Origin: Verrucomicrobiales bacterium
GTDB lineage: Bacteria > Verrucomicrobiota > Verrucomicrobiia > Limisphaerales > J093
Length of the DNA stretch: 64,000 nucleotides
Direction of reading: 5' to 3'
Assembly: GCA_024233305.1 (NCBI GenBank)
Contig: JACKPV010000027.1
Location: forward strand, 1-64,000
A program made the position numbers and the translations under genes. Numbering within the stretch: position 1 is the stretch's first letter; every line of letters begins with the position of its first letter. The notes under the pieces were generated by a model that was not told the origin of the DNA, did no database searches, and worked only from the letters and a program-made list of their open reading frames with translations. Below are positions 17,551 through 25,274 of this stretch, in pieces.

Positions 17551-17878
17551 CAGAGCACCAGATCCCGGCCGACTGACTGGTGGACGGAAGCCCCGAAACG
17601 GAGTGGTTTGAGGTGGAGGGTCGAGTGAGCGAGCGGAACGGCGCTTGATACGGGTTCGGGAGGTGAACAGGGGGGCTGGATCTCGGACGGCGCGCAGGGG
17701 ACTGCGCGCCCTACCTGGGCCAGGTGGTAGGGCGTGTCACTCCGTGCGCGCCGCTTCGGGAAGATCGTGACCGTGCGCCCTCCGGGGCGGCAGAGAACCT
17801 GGCGCCTATTCCGGCGCCGAGCTGCGCCTGATCTACCGAAGCGTATCTTCCTGATTTCCGCCGAGATCTGGTGCTCTG
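17551..17878 (+). repeat. interspersed repeat M3, copy 2
   Basis: 328 bp bounded by CAGAGCACCAGATCCCGG and CCGAGATCTGGTGCTCTG, with one internal GGCGCGCAGGGGACTGCGCG unit. It ends directly before the leader of CRISPR array 2, exactly as copy 1 does before array 1. Confidence 0.8.
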
Positions 17879-18073
17879 TCCTGCAAATGAGCCTCCACAG
17901 ACCATGGCGCGGACGTCCGATCCCAGCCCCGTTCGGGCCCTTTTGGTCCCCCTCGAGTTTATTGGGAAATTGAAAACCTCCGGGGTTCCCGGAAAAACCG
18001 GGGTCGCACGGGGGTGCCATTTTCAAAAAACGCCCTTGAAGTCCTTGGCGCGCAGTGCCATCAAAGTGCCAGG
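17879..18073 (+). promoter_or_regulatory. CRISPR leader of array 2
   Basis: 195 bp, the same length as leader 1 and nearly the same sequence. The last ~70 bases before the first repeat show no difference from leader 1. Expected to hold the array promoter and the sequence read by the Cas1-Cas2 integrase. Confidence 0.8.
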
Positions 18074-18240
18074 GGCTCCGGCCCCGTCCGGTGTGCACCG
18101 GGTTGTGACGACTTCATCCCAGGGTACTCGCCGTAAAGCTGGCTCCGGCCCCGTCCGGTGTGCACCGGGTTGTGACTTGGCCCGCTTTTCAGCGGTTATT
18201 GTGGGAGAAAGGCTCCGGCCCCGTCCGGTGTGCACCGGGC
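18074..18240 (+). CRISPR. CRISPR array 2: three repeats, two spacers
   Basis: Full repeats at 18074-18109 and 18141-18176, identical to the array 1 consensus with CACCGGG, and a truncated last repeat at 18211-18240 that lacks the TTGTGAC end. Spacers are 31 and 34 bp. Lies between the M3/leader copy 2 and cas2, in the same orientation as array 1. Confidence 0.93.
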
Positions 18241-18334
18241 GGAGGCCGGACCGCTGGCGCGGGCGAAGGGCTCATTCCCAGCAGTCGCGCTCGGCGTTCG
18301 CATTGCATTTTTCTCGCCGACGTCGAATTCGCGC

Positions 18335-18363
18335 TTGACCGGGCCACGGGTTTTTGGTGTATG
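18335..18363 (+). promoter_or_regulatory. possible promoter of the cas2-cas10 operon
   Basis: TTGACC (18335-18340) and TGTATG (18358-18363) are separated by 17 bases, just before the cas2 ATG at 18374. The spacing fits a sigma-70 type promoter, but the -10 box is weak and the transcript would be almost leaderless. Confidence 0.35.
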
Positions 18364-18373
18364 CCCAAGGACC

Positions 18374-18850
18374 ATGCCCCGCGACGCGTCGTATGTGGCG
18401 GTGTATGACGTCAGCGAGGACCGGGAACGGGACCGCGTGGCGAAGGTCCTGGAGGGATTCGGGATGCGAGTGCAATACAGCGCCTTTGAATTGCGGCTGA
18501 CGCCCGCCACGCGGCAGACGCTCCTGCGTCGGCTCGAAGCCCTCGAACTCAAGTCCGGCTTCCTCTACCTCTACCGCCGTGCCGGCCACCGCGACCGCAC
18601 CGCCATCGGCCAGGCCCCCGCCGACCCCCTCGACGAAGCCAACCACGCCTACGTCTTCACCGCGGAGACGCCCCCTCCCCGCGAGACGAAACCACCCCGC
18701 CTGAAAAGCAAACGCGCGCCAGCGCCGCCGATCCCGCCCCGGACACCCGCAGCGCCGTTCAACCCCGTGTTCCCGGCGGAGGCCGGGCCGAAGCGGACGC
18801 GAGAAACCCGACCCGGACGCTCGACAATCGGCGCGTCCCGCCAGACATGA
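18374..18850 (+). CDS. cas2: Cas2 with a C-terminal proline-rich extension
   Basis: Structural partner of Cas1 in the spacer integration complex. Residues 1-95 are a Cas2 ferredoxin fold: YVAVYDVSEDRERDRVAKVL with the conserved aspartate at 12, GMRVQYSAFELRL and GFLYLYRR. The protein is 158 residues, against about 90-100 for most Cas2 proteins; the last ~55 residues are proline- and arginine-rich (PPRLKSKRAPAPPIPPRTPA) and probably unstructured. The stop overlaps the next start by 4 bases (ATGA). The ATG at 18374 is chosen because upstream codons do not look like Cas2 and overlap the end of array 2. Confidence 0.9.
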   Translation: MPRDASYVAVYDVSEDRERDRVAKVLEGFGMRVQYSAFELRLTPATRQTLLRRLEALELKSGFLYLYRRAGHRDRTAIGQAPADPLDEANHAYVFTAETPPPRETKPPRLKSKRAPAPPIPPRTPAAPFNPVFPAEAGPKRTRETRPGRSTIGASRQT

Positions 18851-19224
18851 GAACGCTCATCGGCAGCACCTTTCCCCTCTCGCTGATCCGCCGCCGGGTG
18901 GTGATCGAACCGGGCGCCATCGAGGATTTGCGCGCCTGCCTGGCAGCGGCGCCGCCGGCGTCGTTCTGGGGCCACCGGAACACCCTGGCGCAAGCGAGCG
19001 CGCTCACGGGGGTTGACCTGACTCCGCGCACCGAACGCCCGGCCATCGAGCTGGACCACGAGGGATTTCCCGGGTTGGAAGGAGAGACGTTCCGGGCGTG
19101 CTGGGTGTTGTCGCCGGACTACGTGCCGGGGTTCCGTCCGGCCATCGGCGAAGAGGTGCCCGCGACGAAGATCCGGGGCTGGCAGGTATTGCGCGTGAGC
19201 TGGGAGGAGGAGGGGGGCGCATGA
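18847..19224 (+). CDS. probable DUF1874/Crn2-type ring nuclease
   Basis: 125 residues. The order of features follows the AcrIII-1/STIV B116/Crn2 family (DUF1874), small proteins that degrade cyclic tetra-adenylate and so switch off type III signalling. An N-terminal strand pair (TLIGSTFPLSLIRRRVVIEP) is followed by ASFWGHRNTLAQASALTGVD, matching the family's IGHxST...xGxx motif with the catalytic His at 43, and then VLSPDYVPGFRPAIGEEVP in place of the family's later Gly-rich strand. The glutamate expected in that strand is not obvious, so activity is uncertain. It overlaps cas2 and cas10 by 4 bases each, which ties it to the system. Assignment is from remembered family pattern, not a search. 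Confidence 0.6.
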   Translation: MRTLIGSTFPLSLIRRRVVIEPGAIEDLRACLAAAPPASFWGHRNTLAQASALTGVDLTPRTERPAIELDHEGFPGLEGETFRACWVLSPDYVPGFRPAIGEEVPATKIRGWQVLRVSWEEEGGA

Positions 19225-20921
19225 GTGGATCACGATGGTTGTTCGTCACCGCCGCCAAGGGGCTGCAGGGCTACGTCCTGCGGAGCGATCCCCTGAAGGA
19301 AATGGTGGGCGGGAGCGAATTGATCGAGCAGTTGACGCGCACACAGGAACCGGGCTTTCTCGGCAAGGTCCTGCGGCAGCTCTGGCCAGGGTGGCCGCGT
19401 CCAGAAACTGATGAGGTCTTGACGGACTCCTCGGGCGCAGCGCGCATCCTGTTCGCGGACCGGGAGGACGCCTGCCGCCTCGCCCGCGTCTGGCCGTTGC
19501 TGGCCGGACAATACGCCCCGGGTCTCGAGGTGTCCGTGGCGGTCGTGGAAGCGCCGGTGGACGCTCTCGCCAAGGCGCTGAAAGACGCGGAACGGGAGAT
19601 CAACGTGAACCGGAACCTCCCGACCGCGGACTTGCCGGCGGCCGGTCCCTGGGTCGCGCGCAACCGCCGGACCGGACTCCCCGCAGGCTCGCTGGTCACC
19701 CCGCTCGATACCGAGGATCGCGAGGCGAAGAAATGGGAACCGGTCGATGACGAAAGCCGGCGCAAACGCGAGGCGGCGACGGCCACCGCGCCATCCACGC
19801 TGCTGCGCAAGGTGGTCCTGAAGGAGTACGCTGACCTCGTTCCGGACGACCCGAAGGCGCGCAACAAACGCTGGCCGCCCGATCTGACGAAGCTGGCCAC
19901 CGATGACAACAGCTACATCGCCGTGATCCACGCGGACGCCAACGGGCTGGGCGCGGCGATGATGGCATGCCTCGAGCACCTCCCGAAGGGGAGCGTCGCG
20001 GCGGCGACCTACCGGCAGGTTTGCACGGCCATCGAGGACGCGTCGGTGGCCGCGGCACAGGAAGCGTTGCGGCCGCTGCTGGAGGCGGCGAAAAGGAACC
20101 CCAAACTGATCGTGCCCGTGCGTCCGTTGGTCTGCGCGGGCGAGGACTTCACCTGCGTCATCCGGGCGCGGCACGCCGTCGAGTTTGCCGCCACTTACCT
20201 CGACACCATGGAGAAGAAGACCAGCGAACTCTTCGCCAGGCTGCCGGACGAAGTCCGCGGGTCAGAGGATCTCCGGTTCCTCACCGGCTGCGCTGGCGTT
20301 GTCTTCTGCAAGAGTCACTTTCCCTTCTCGCGGGCCTATGCCCTGGCGGAGTCGTTGTGCGGTTACGCGAAACGGCGGACGGAACGGAAGGCCTCGGCCA
20401 TCGCGTTTCTGCGGCTGAAGTCGTCGCTCCAGCCCTCGGACGATTACGAGGCCGTGGTGCGGCACGCGTTCACGGCGGGCCCGGCGACGGACCGCATTTC
20501 CCTGACCATGAATCCGTATGTGGTGGGCGGACAGCCGGGTGCGGACCTGCCGCGCCTCGCGGACTTGCGGGAGCTGAAGAAGGCGCTGGAGGGGAAATCG
20601 AGGAGGGAGGACGCCAGGGTGTTGAAGGAAAAGGCCGTGCCGCGGAGCGGCGTACGCGGTTTGGTCTCCCGTGCCTACTCCGGCCGCGCTGCGGTGGACA
20701 AGGCATTTGAGCGCTTCGAGCGGGTTGTGCGAGAACGGGACAAGGCTGCTTGGGAAGGGGTTGAAGCCGCCCTCCAAACACTCACCGGGAACAAGCTCTG
20801 GAAGGAGAACAGGGAGGCTGACGCGAAGGACCCGAAGGCCGCCACGCCGATTTACGATGCGCTCGAGCTGTCGCATCTGGGAAAGGACCGGGACGATGAG
20901 GACGGTCACGCTGACGATTGA
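19221..20921 (+). CDS. cas10: Cas10 (type III-D), no HD domain, AGED palm motif
   Basis: Large subunit of the type III interference complex; normally it makes cyclic oligoadenylates when target RNA is bound. 566 residues, short for Cas10 because the N-terminal HD nuclease is absent; the protein starts directly with a palm-like segment (GLQGYVLRSDPLKEMVGGSE). The catalytic palm shows IAVIHADANGLG (D239) and VRPLVCAGEDFTCVI. There the canonical GGDD is A306-G307-E308-D309, so one metal-binding Asp is Glu. No clear zinc-finger cysteines were seen. HD-less Cas10 is normal for III-D. Its end overlaps the next gene by 26 bases. Whether AGED still cyclises ATP is open, but the CARF and ring-nuclease neighbours argue that it does. 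Confidence 0.88.
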   Translation: MSGSRWLFVTAAKGLQGYVLRSDPLKEMVGGSELIEQLTRTQEPGFLGKVLRQLWPGWPRPETDEVLTDSSGAARILFADREDACRLARVWPLLAGQYAPGLEVSVAVVEAPVDALAKALKDAEREINVNRNLPTADLPAAGPWVARNRRTGLPAGSLVTPLDTEDREAKKWEPVDDESRRKREAATATAPSTLLRKVVLKEYADLVPDDPKARNKRWPPDLTKLATDDNSYIAVIHADANGLGAAMMACLEHLPKGSVAAATYRQVCTAIEDASVAAAQEALRPLLEAAKRNPKLIVPVRPLVCAGEDFTCVIRARHAVEFAATYLDTMEKKTSELFARLPDEVRGSEDLRFLTGCAGVVFCKSHFPFSRAYALAESLCGYAKRRTERKASAIAFLRLKSSLQPSDDYEAVVRHAFTAGPATDRISLTMNPYVVGGQPGADLPRLADLRELKKALEGKSRREDARVLKEKAVPRSGVRGLVSRAYSGRAAVDKAFERFERVVRERDKAAWEGVEAALQTLTGNKLWKENREADAKDPKAATPIYDALELSHLGKDRDDEDGHADD

Positions 20922-23208
20922 GCTGCTCTCCTGGTGGCACGCTGGTTCCGGCCTGGGACGCGGCGGGGACGCGGACGCCCTCGTGATCCGGGATCGACAG
21001 GGCTTGCCCTACCTGCCGGGGCGGACCGTCAAGGGTCTGTTGCGGGACGCGTTGCGTTTGCTGGAAGACCACCAGGAAGCCCACGAGGCCGCGCTCAAGG
21101 GAGCCACCGACCTCTGGTTCGGCGAAGAAGACAAGACCACGCCCCGGAGGGACGGCGAACACGATTACCATGAAAGACCCGGACGCAAGCCGGGAGAACT
21201 GCGTTTCTCAAACGCCGCGTTGACGGACGAACTCCACCAGTGGCTGGCGGCGGAAGGCAACGACGCGTTCCGTCAGGCCTTGTTCGACCGGGTGACCTCG
21301 ACGGCTTTGAACGACGCCGGCGTCGTCAAGGACAAGACCCTGCGCACGGTCGAAGTTTGTCCTCCCCTGCAATTGACCGCGACTGTTTCCGGACCGGACG
21401 ACGGGGCCTGGCCGGAATTGCTGAAACGCTGCGCGCCGCTGGTGCGGGCCTTGGGCAGCCATCGTCATCGCGGCCTTGGCCGGTGCCGGATCGAGGTCGG
21501 GAAAGCCTCGACGACGGGAGGAGAACCGGCACCGGACGCCCTGCCCGCGGAGGCGTTGGCGAAGGGTTGCGTCTGGCTCGAAGTCAAGCTGCTCGAGGAC
21601 GTGATCCTGAGCGCCCGGGCCGCAACGACCGGCGGGCACGATTGCCTGGATTACCTGCCGGGTTCGGTGCTGTTGGGGGCGGCGGCCGGACGCCTGTTTA
21701 AGGAACCAGGTTTCGGACCGGAGGTATTCCTCAGCGGCAAGGTGCGGTTCGGCGACGGCCTGCCGGTGGCGTCGGATGACCACTTGGCCTGGCCCGTGCC
21801 GTTGAGCTTCCACTTCATCAAGCAAGAAGGTCCCGAGGGCAAACCGATCAGCGGATTGACCGACACTCGGTTGGCCGCGGAAAAACGCGCGCGTGACAAG
21901 CATCAGGCGCAGCAATTTCGCACGGGTCACGTGACCCCGGACGGACGGCGGATCGAACTCGAAGGCGATTACCTGCTGAAAACCAGGCTCGACCGCGAGA
22001 AGTTCGGGCGCCCCAGGGACCGCCAACTCTTCGAGTATGAGACCCTCCACGCCGGCGCGCGCTTCCTGGCGAGCATTGAGTGGGACGAGAACGATCCGGC
22101 GCTCGCCGCACAGGTCGCGCGGATCGTGCAATCCTTGACCACGCCAGGTGTCCGGCTGGGCCGCTCGCGCAGCGGCCAGTTCGGGGCGGTGGAAATCACC
22201 CTGGCCAAGGCGCCGCCTGAGTTCCCTTCATCCGCGGATCACGGAGTGCCGGCGCCCGAAGTTGATGCCCCGAAGCATCCGCTTCACTTCTACCTGGCAA
22301 GCGATCTGGCGCTGGCCGGGGCGGAGGGAACGCGGCTGACGCCCAGGGCGGGGGACTTTGGCCTGGACGAAAAGACCTGGCATTTCGTCCCCGACCGGTC
22401 GTTCCTGCGCACCCGACGCTACTCTCCCTGGAACACGTTCCATGCCGCGCGCCTGACCGAACGCCAGGTGTTGGTCCGCGGCAGCGTGCTGACTTTTGCA
22501 AGGAACGACGACGGCGAGCCATCGCCCGAGGAAATCGCTGCCGTCCGGGCCGTGTTGCGGGCGCGGGTGGGGGACCATTGCGAGGAGGGCTTGGGATGGG
22601 TGGTGTTGAACCCGGGGTTCGTCCTGGACCCACCGGAACTGAGCAAGCCGGACCGCCAGCGCACCGGAACTTCCGCGGCCAAGGATGCCCCGGCCAACGC
22701 AGATCCCATTCTCGTCGGGTGGGTGCGCCGTCGGACGGAGGATGCCGGGGTGCAGGAGGCGGCGCTGGTGCTGGCAGCTCGATGGGCCGACTCATGGACG
22801 AAGGTCACCCGGAAAGCCGCCGCCGGCGAACGGGGAGATCGTTCGGGCAAGAGCCAGTGGAACGAAGTGCGGCAACGGGCGCTACGCGCGGGAGGGCAGG
22901 CGGACGCCTTGATCACTGAGCTGACCGGCTTCTGCGCCAACGGGCTGCGCAAGCGCTTCTGGACGCATGAAGCCGCCGGAACGTCGCCGTGGGCCGAACT
23001 GAAACGGGCGCTCGAATCGGACGCCAGCACGCTGCAGGCGCAGGGGATTGACGTGGGCGACCTGCCCGCCGGCCAGGTGGTTTGCACGGCTGTGGGGTTG
23101 GCAGCGGAGATCGTGGTGCTCCGCTTGCAGGCGTCCAAGGGAAGGGACATGGAGGAAAGAGGCCGACAGAGGCCGGATACCGGACCGGACGAGGGAGGGC
23201 GGACATGA
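20896..23208 (+). CDS. cas7-cas5-cas11: Cas7-Cas5(Csx10)-Cas11 fusion, type III-D effector subunit
   Basis: 770 residues with three parts. Residues ~1-205: a Csm3-like Cas7/RAMP domain, with GSGLGRGGDADALVIRD, GLPYLPGRTVKGLLRDA and the Gly-rich loop ALGSHRHRGLGRCRIEV. Residues ~225-610: a Csx10-type Cas5, with GGHDCLDYLPGSVLLGAAAG, LLKTRLDREKFGRPRDRQLF and GVRLGRSRSGQFGAVEI. Residues ~640-765: an all-helical, charged tail without Gly-rich loops, as expected for a Cas11 small subunit. The same Cas7-Cas5-Cas11 order defines one subunit of the III-Dv complex of Synechocystis, which binds crRNA and cuts target RNA. The Cas11 call rests on position and helical character only. It overlaps cas10 and the next RAMP gene. 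Confidence 0.8.
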   Translation: MRTVTLTIELLSWWHAGSGLGRGGDADALVIRDRQGLPYLPGRTVKGLLRDALRLLEDHQEAHEAALKGATDLWFGEEDKTTPRRDGEHDYHERPGRKPGELRFSNAALTDELHQWLAAEGNDAFRQALFDRVTSTALNDAGVVKDKTLRTVEVCPPLQLTATVSGPDDGAWPELLKRCAPLVRALGSHRHRGLGRCRIEVGKASTTGGEPAPDALPAEALAKGCVWLEVKLLEDVILSARAATTGGHDCLDYLPGSVLLGAAAGRLFKEPGFGPEVFLSGKVRFGDGLPVASDDHLAWPVPLSFHFIKQEGPEGKPISGLTDTRLAAEKRARDKHQAQQFRTGHVTPDGRRIELEGDYLLKTRLDREKFGRPRDRQLFEYETLHAGARFLASIEWDENDPALAAQVARIVQSLTTPGVRLGRSRSGQFGAVEITLAKAPPEFPSSADHGVPAPEVDAPKHPLHFYLASDLALAGAEGTRLTPRAGDFGLDEKTWHFVPDRSFLRTRRYSPWNTFHAARLTERQVLVRGSVLTFARNDDGEPSPEEIAAVRAVLRARVGDHCEEGLGWVVLNPGFVLDPPELSKPDRQRTGTSAAKDAPANADPILVGWVRRRTEDAGVQEAALVLAARWADSWTKVTRKAAAGERGDRSGKSQWNEVRQRALRAGGQADALITELTGFCANGLRKRFWTHEAAGTSPWAELKRALESDASTLQAQGIDVGDLPAGQVVCTAVGLAAEIVVLRLQASKGRDMEERGRQRPDTGPDEGGRT

Positions 23209-24737
23209 GCACAAGTGCTGGCACGGACCATCCGTTCCGCCGGGTCGCGCGCGTGGTGATCGAATTCACGACGCCATTTCACGTGGGCACGGGTGAAGGA
23301 GGCTGCGGCGCGGATGCCCTGGTGGTGCAAGACGCCAACGGCCTGCCCACCATCCCCGGCAGCAGCCTCGTCGGAGTTCTGCGCGCGATGTTCAAAGAGT
23401 GGACCGACGACGAAGGGCGGACTGATCGGCTCTTCGGCTTTCAGAAAGGCGACCAGGGACAAGGCTCCCGGTTGAGCCTCTCGTGGGCGGCAATTCACGG
23501 CGCCGACGATCAGCCGGTGGAAGGGGTTAGACCGCGTGCGTGTCTTGAGGGCGACGAGGTGCTGAAACAGGCGCTCGGCCTGCGCATCCGGGATCACGTC
23601 CGCCTCACCCACCGGGGGGCGGCTGAGCACGGTGGGAAATTCGATGACAGTCCCGTGGCGGCCGGCCACCGCTTCACCTTCGAAATGGAACTCGTCGATC
23701 AGGCGGACGACACCGACTGGAACCGGCTGCTCGACTGTCTCCAATCGCGGGCGCTCCGTCTGGGCGGGAAGTCCCGCCGCGGCTACGGCGCCTTCGAGGT
23801 CAGGCGGATTCTCGAACACAGTTACAACCTCGCCGCGCCGCAGGAGTTCACGGCATACACCCAGCACCCCGCCGGCCTCAGCGAGACGCCGCCGGCGCTG
23901 GTCGAGGAGCGGCCGGCGTCGCCGGTGGATGCGTTGGACACGGTCACCATCACTCTGAAACTGAAGCCGCGCGGCTACTGGATGTTCGGCGGCGGCGAGG
24001 ACAACCCGCCGCAGAAGGACGATCCCGCCGACATGGCCCCGCTTCGCGAGGAACGCATTGCCTGGAACGGCGCGACCGGATCGGTCCAGCGAAACCTGCT
24101 CCTGCTCCCCGGCAGCGCCATCAAGGGGGCGATCTCGCATCGGGTCGCTTTTCACTGCAACCGGTTGGCGGCCAACCCTCGGTTCGCTGACACGGTGGCG
24201 GCACACTGCGGCAACGATGCGCAAGGTCACAAAGACGCCAAAGAGGCTTTTGGTCCGATCACCGGCGGCAAGAACCCGGCCGTCCGGGAGTTGTTCGGCC
24301 ACGTAGAGGAACGGGAACAAACGAACCGGGAGAACCAAGCCTCCCGAGGGAAGGTCCTCATCAACGACCTGTTCTGGCCGGGTGAAGAACCCGCTTCGCA
24401 GCGCGTGCCGCACGTCAGCATCGACCGTTTCACCGGCGGCGCGGCGGACGGGAAGCTCTTCAGCGAACGTTCGCTCTGGCAGGGCGACGATTTCCCGGAC
24501 CTGACCCTTACGATTCTCGCCGCCAACCAGGTTTCCGCGACGGCCCGCCAAGCCCTGAAGGCAGCCCTCGACGACTTGGTGGAAGGGCGCTTGGCTCTGG
24601 GCGCGGGCGCTGGACGGGGTCTCGGATGGTTCGAGCCAAAGCCCGGTGAGCGACAGCCCGTGGACTGCTCGGCGGGCGATGAGTGGTTCAAACAAGGCCC
24701 TGCGCCTGCAACCCCTGAAGCTCATGCCGCTGCCTGA
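23205..24737 (+). CDS. Cas7-2x: tandem Cas7/RAMP protein
   Basis: 510 residues with two RAMP domains. The first (~1-215) has PFHVGTGEGGCGADALVVQD, GLPTIPGSSLVGVLRAMF and the loop ALRLGGKSRRGYGAFEV. The second (~245-490) has LLLLPGSAIKGAISHRVAFH, VPHVSIDRFTGGAADGKLF and the loop LGAGAGRGLGWFE. Acidic residues in GGCGADALVVQD and VSIDRF are candidates for target-RNA cleavage, by analogy with Csm3 Asp33. Overlaps the upstream gene by ATGA and the downstream csx19-like gene. It corresponds to Cas7-2x of III-Dv complexes, where it forms two successive backbone positions on the crRNA. Confidence 0.82.
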   Translation: MSTSAGTDHPFRRVARVVIEFTTPFHVGTGEGGCGADALVVQDANGLPTIPGSSLVGVLRAMFKEWTDDEGRTDRLFGFQKGDQGQGSRLSLSWAAIHGADDQPVEGVRPRACLEGDEVLKQALGLRIRDHVRLTHRGAAEHGGKFDDSPVAAGHRFTFEMELVDQADDTDWNRLLDCLQSRALRLGGKSRRGYGAFEVRRILEHSYNLAAPQEFTAYTQHPAGLSETPPALVEERPASPVDALDTVTITLKLKPRGYWMFGGGEDNPPQKDDPADMAPLREERIAWNGATGSVQRNLLLLPGSAIKGAISHRVAFHCNRLAANPRFADTVAAHCGNDAQGHKDAKEAFGPITGGKNPAVRELFGHVEEREQTNRENQASRGKVLINDLFWPGEEPASQRVPHVSIDRFTGGAADGKLFSERSLWQGDDFPDLTLTILAANQVSATARQALKAALDDLVEGRLALGAGAGRGLGWFEPKPGERQPVDCSAGDEWFKQGPAPATPEAHAAA

Positions 24738-25269
24738 CGTGGAGATCATCAAGGCCGTTCTTGCCACGGTTCTCAACCAGAGCAGGGACGCGGAAGGCCC
24801 CAACGAATCGGCGCCTCGTAACCCGCGGCCCGGCAGGCTCGCCGCGCCGCCCCCCGTGACCTACACGACCGCCGAGGAGGCATGGCAGGCCTTTGCCCGG
24901 AACGACGGCCCTGGCTGGCTGCAGAACGCCCACACCCAAGGGATCCTTCAGGGCGACGATCTCAGCCGGCAACTCGCCGACTGCAAAGGCCCGCAGTGGC
25001 CCGTTGCCGGCGAGTGCGTCAGCGCCGACGGCAGGACCAGCCTTCACCTCCGCCGCGCCGGTGGCGGTTGGGAGATTACCGCACTGGCGGAGGAGCCTTC
25101 CGCGGACGGTATCCTGCTTACCCGCCGCCTGCTCAGCGCCGATCTCAGCCGCTGCCTCGTCTATGATATCGCGCACGAACGCGTGACCGTGGGCGGTCAC
25201 GAAGAACTCCGCCCGGTGGCGAGCCGGTTTGTTGGTTTCGCCCCACTCGCCGGTGTGCCAACTCCCTGA
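24724..25269 (+). CDS. csx19: Csx19-like protein of type III-D
   Basis: 181 residues from the ATG at 24724 (MPLPDVEIIKAVLATVLNQS), which overlaps the previous stop by 14 bases; an ATG at 24679 is the alternative. Its strand-rich centre (TSLHLRRAGGGWEITALAEE) and the ending ASRFVGFAPLA are weakly reminiscent of the Csx19/TIGR03984 family, but the match is loose. Position is the better evidence: in III-Dv loci csx19 is the small gene accompanying the Cas7 fusions. Csx19 is a structural subunit beside Cas10 and Cas5 in that complex. No catalytic motif was seen. Confidence 0.55.
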   Translation: MPLPDVEIIKAVLATVLNQSRDAEGPNESAPRNPRPGRLAAPPPVTYTTAEEAWQAFARNDGPGWLQNAHTQGILQGDDLSRQLADCKGPQWPVAGECVSADGRTSLHLRRAGGGWEITALAEEPSADGILLTRRLLSADLSRCLVYDIAHERVTVGGHEELRPVASRFVGFAPLAGVPTP

Positions 25270-25274
25270 CGCCA

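Noticed and set aside
18847..19224. Csx16/Csx15-type ring nuclease as identity of the small gene
   Set aside because: The sequence lacks the features I remember for those families; the GH-x-x-T motif and strand order fit DUF1874 better.
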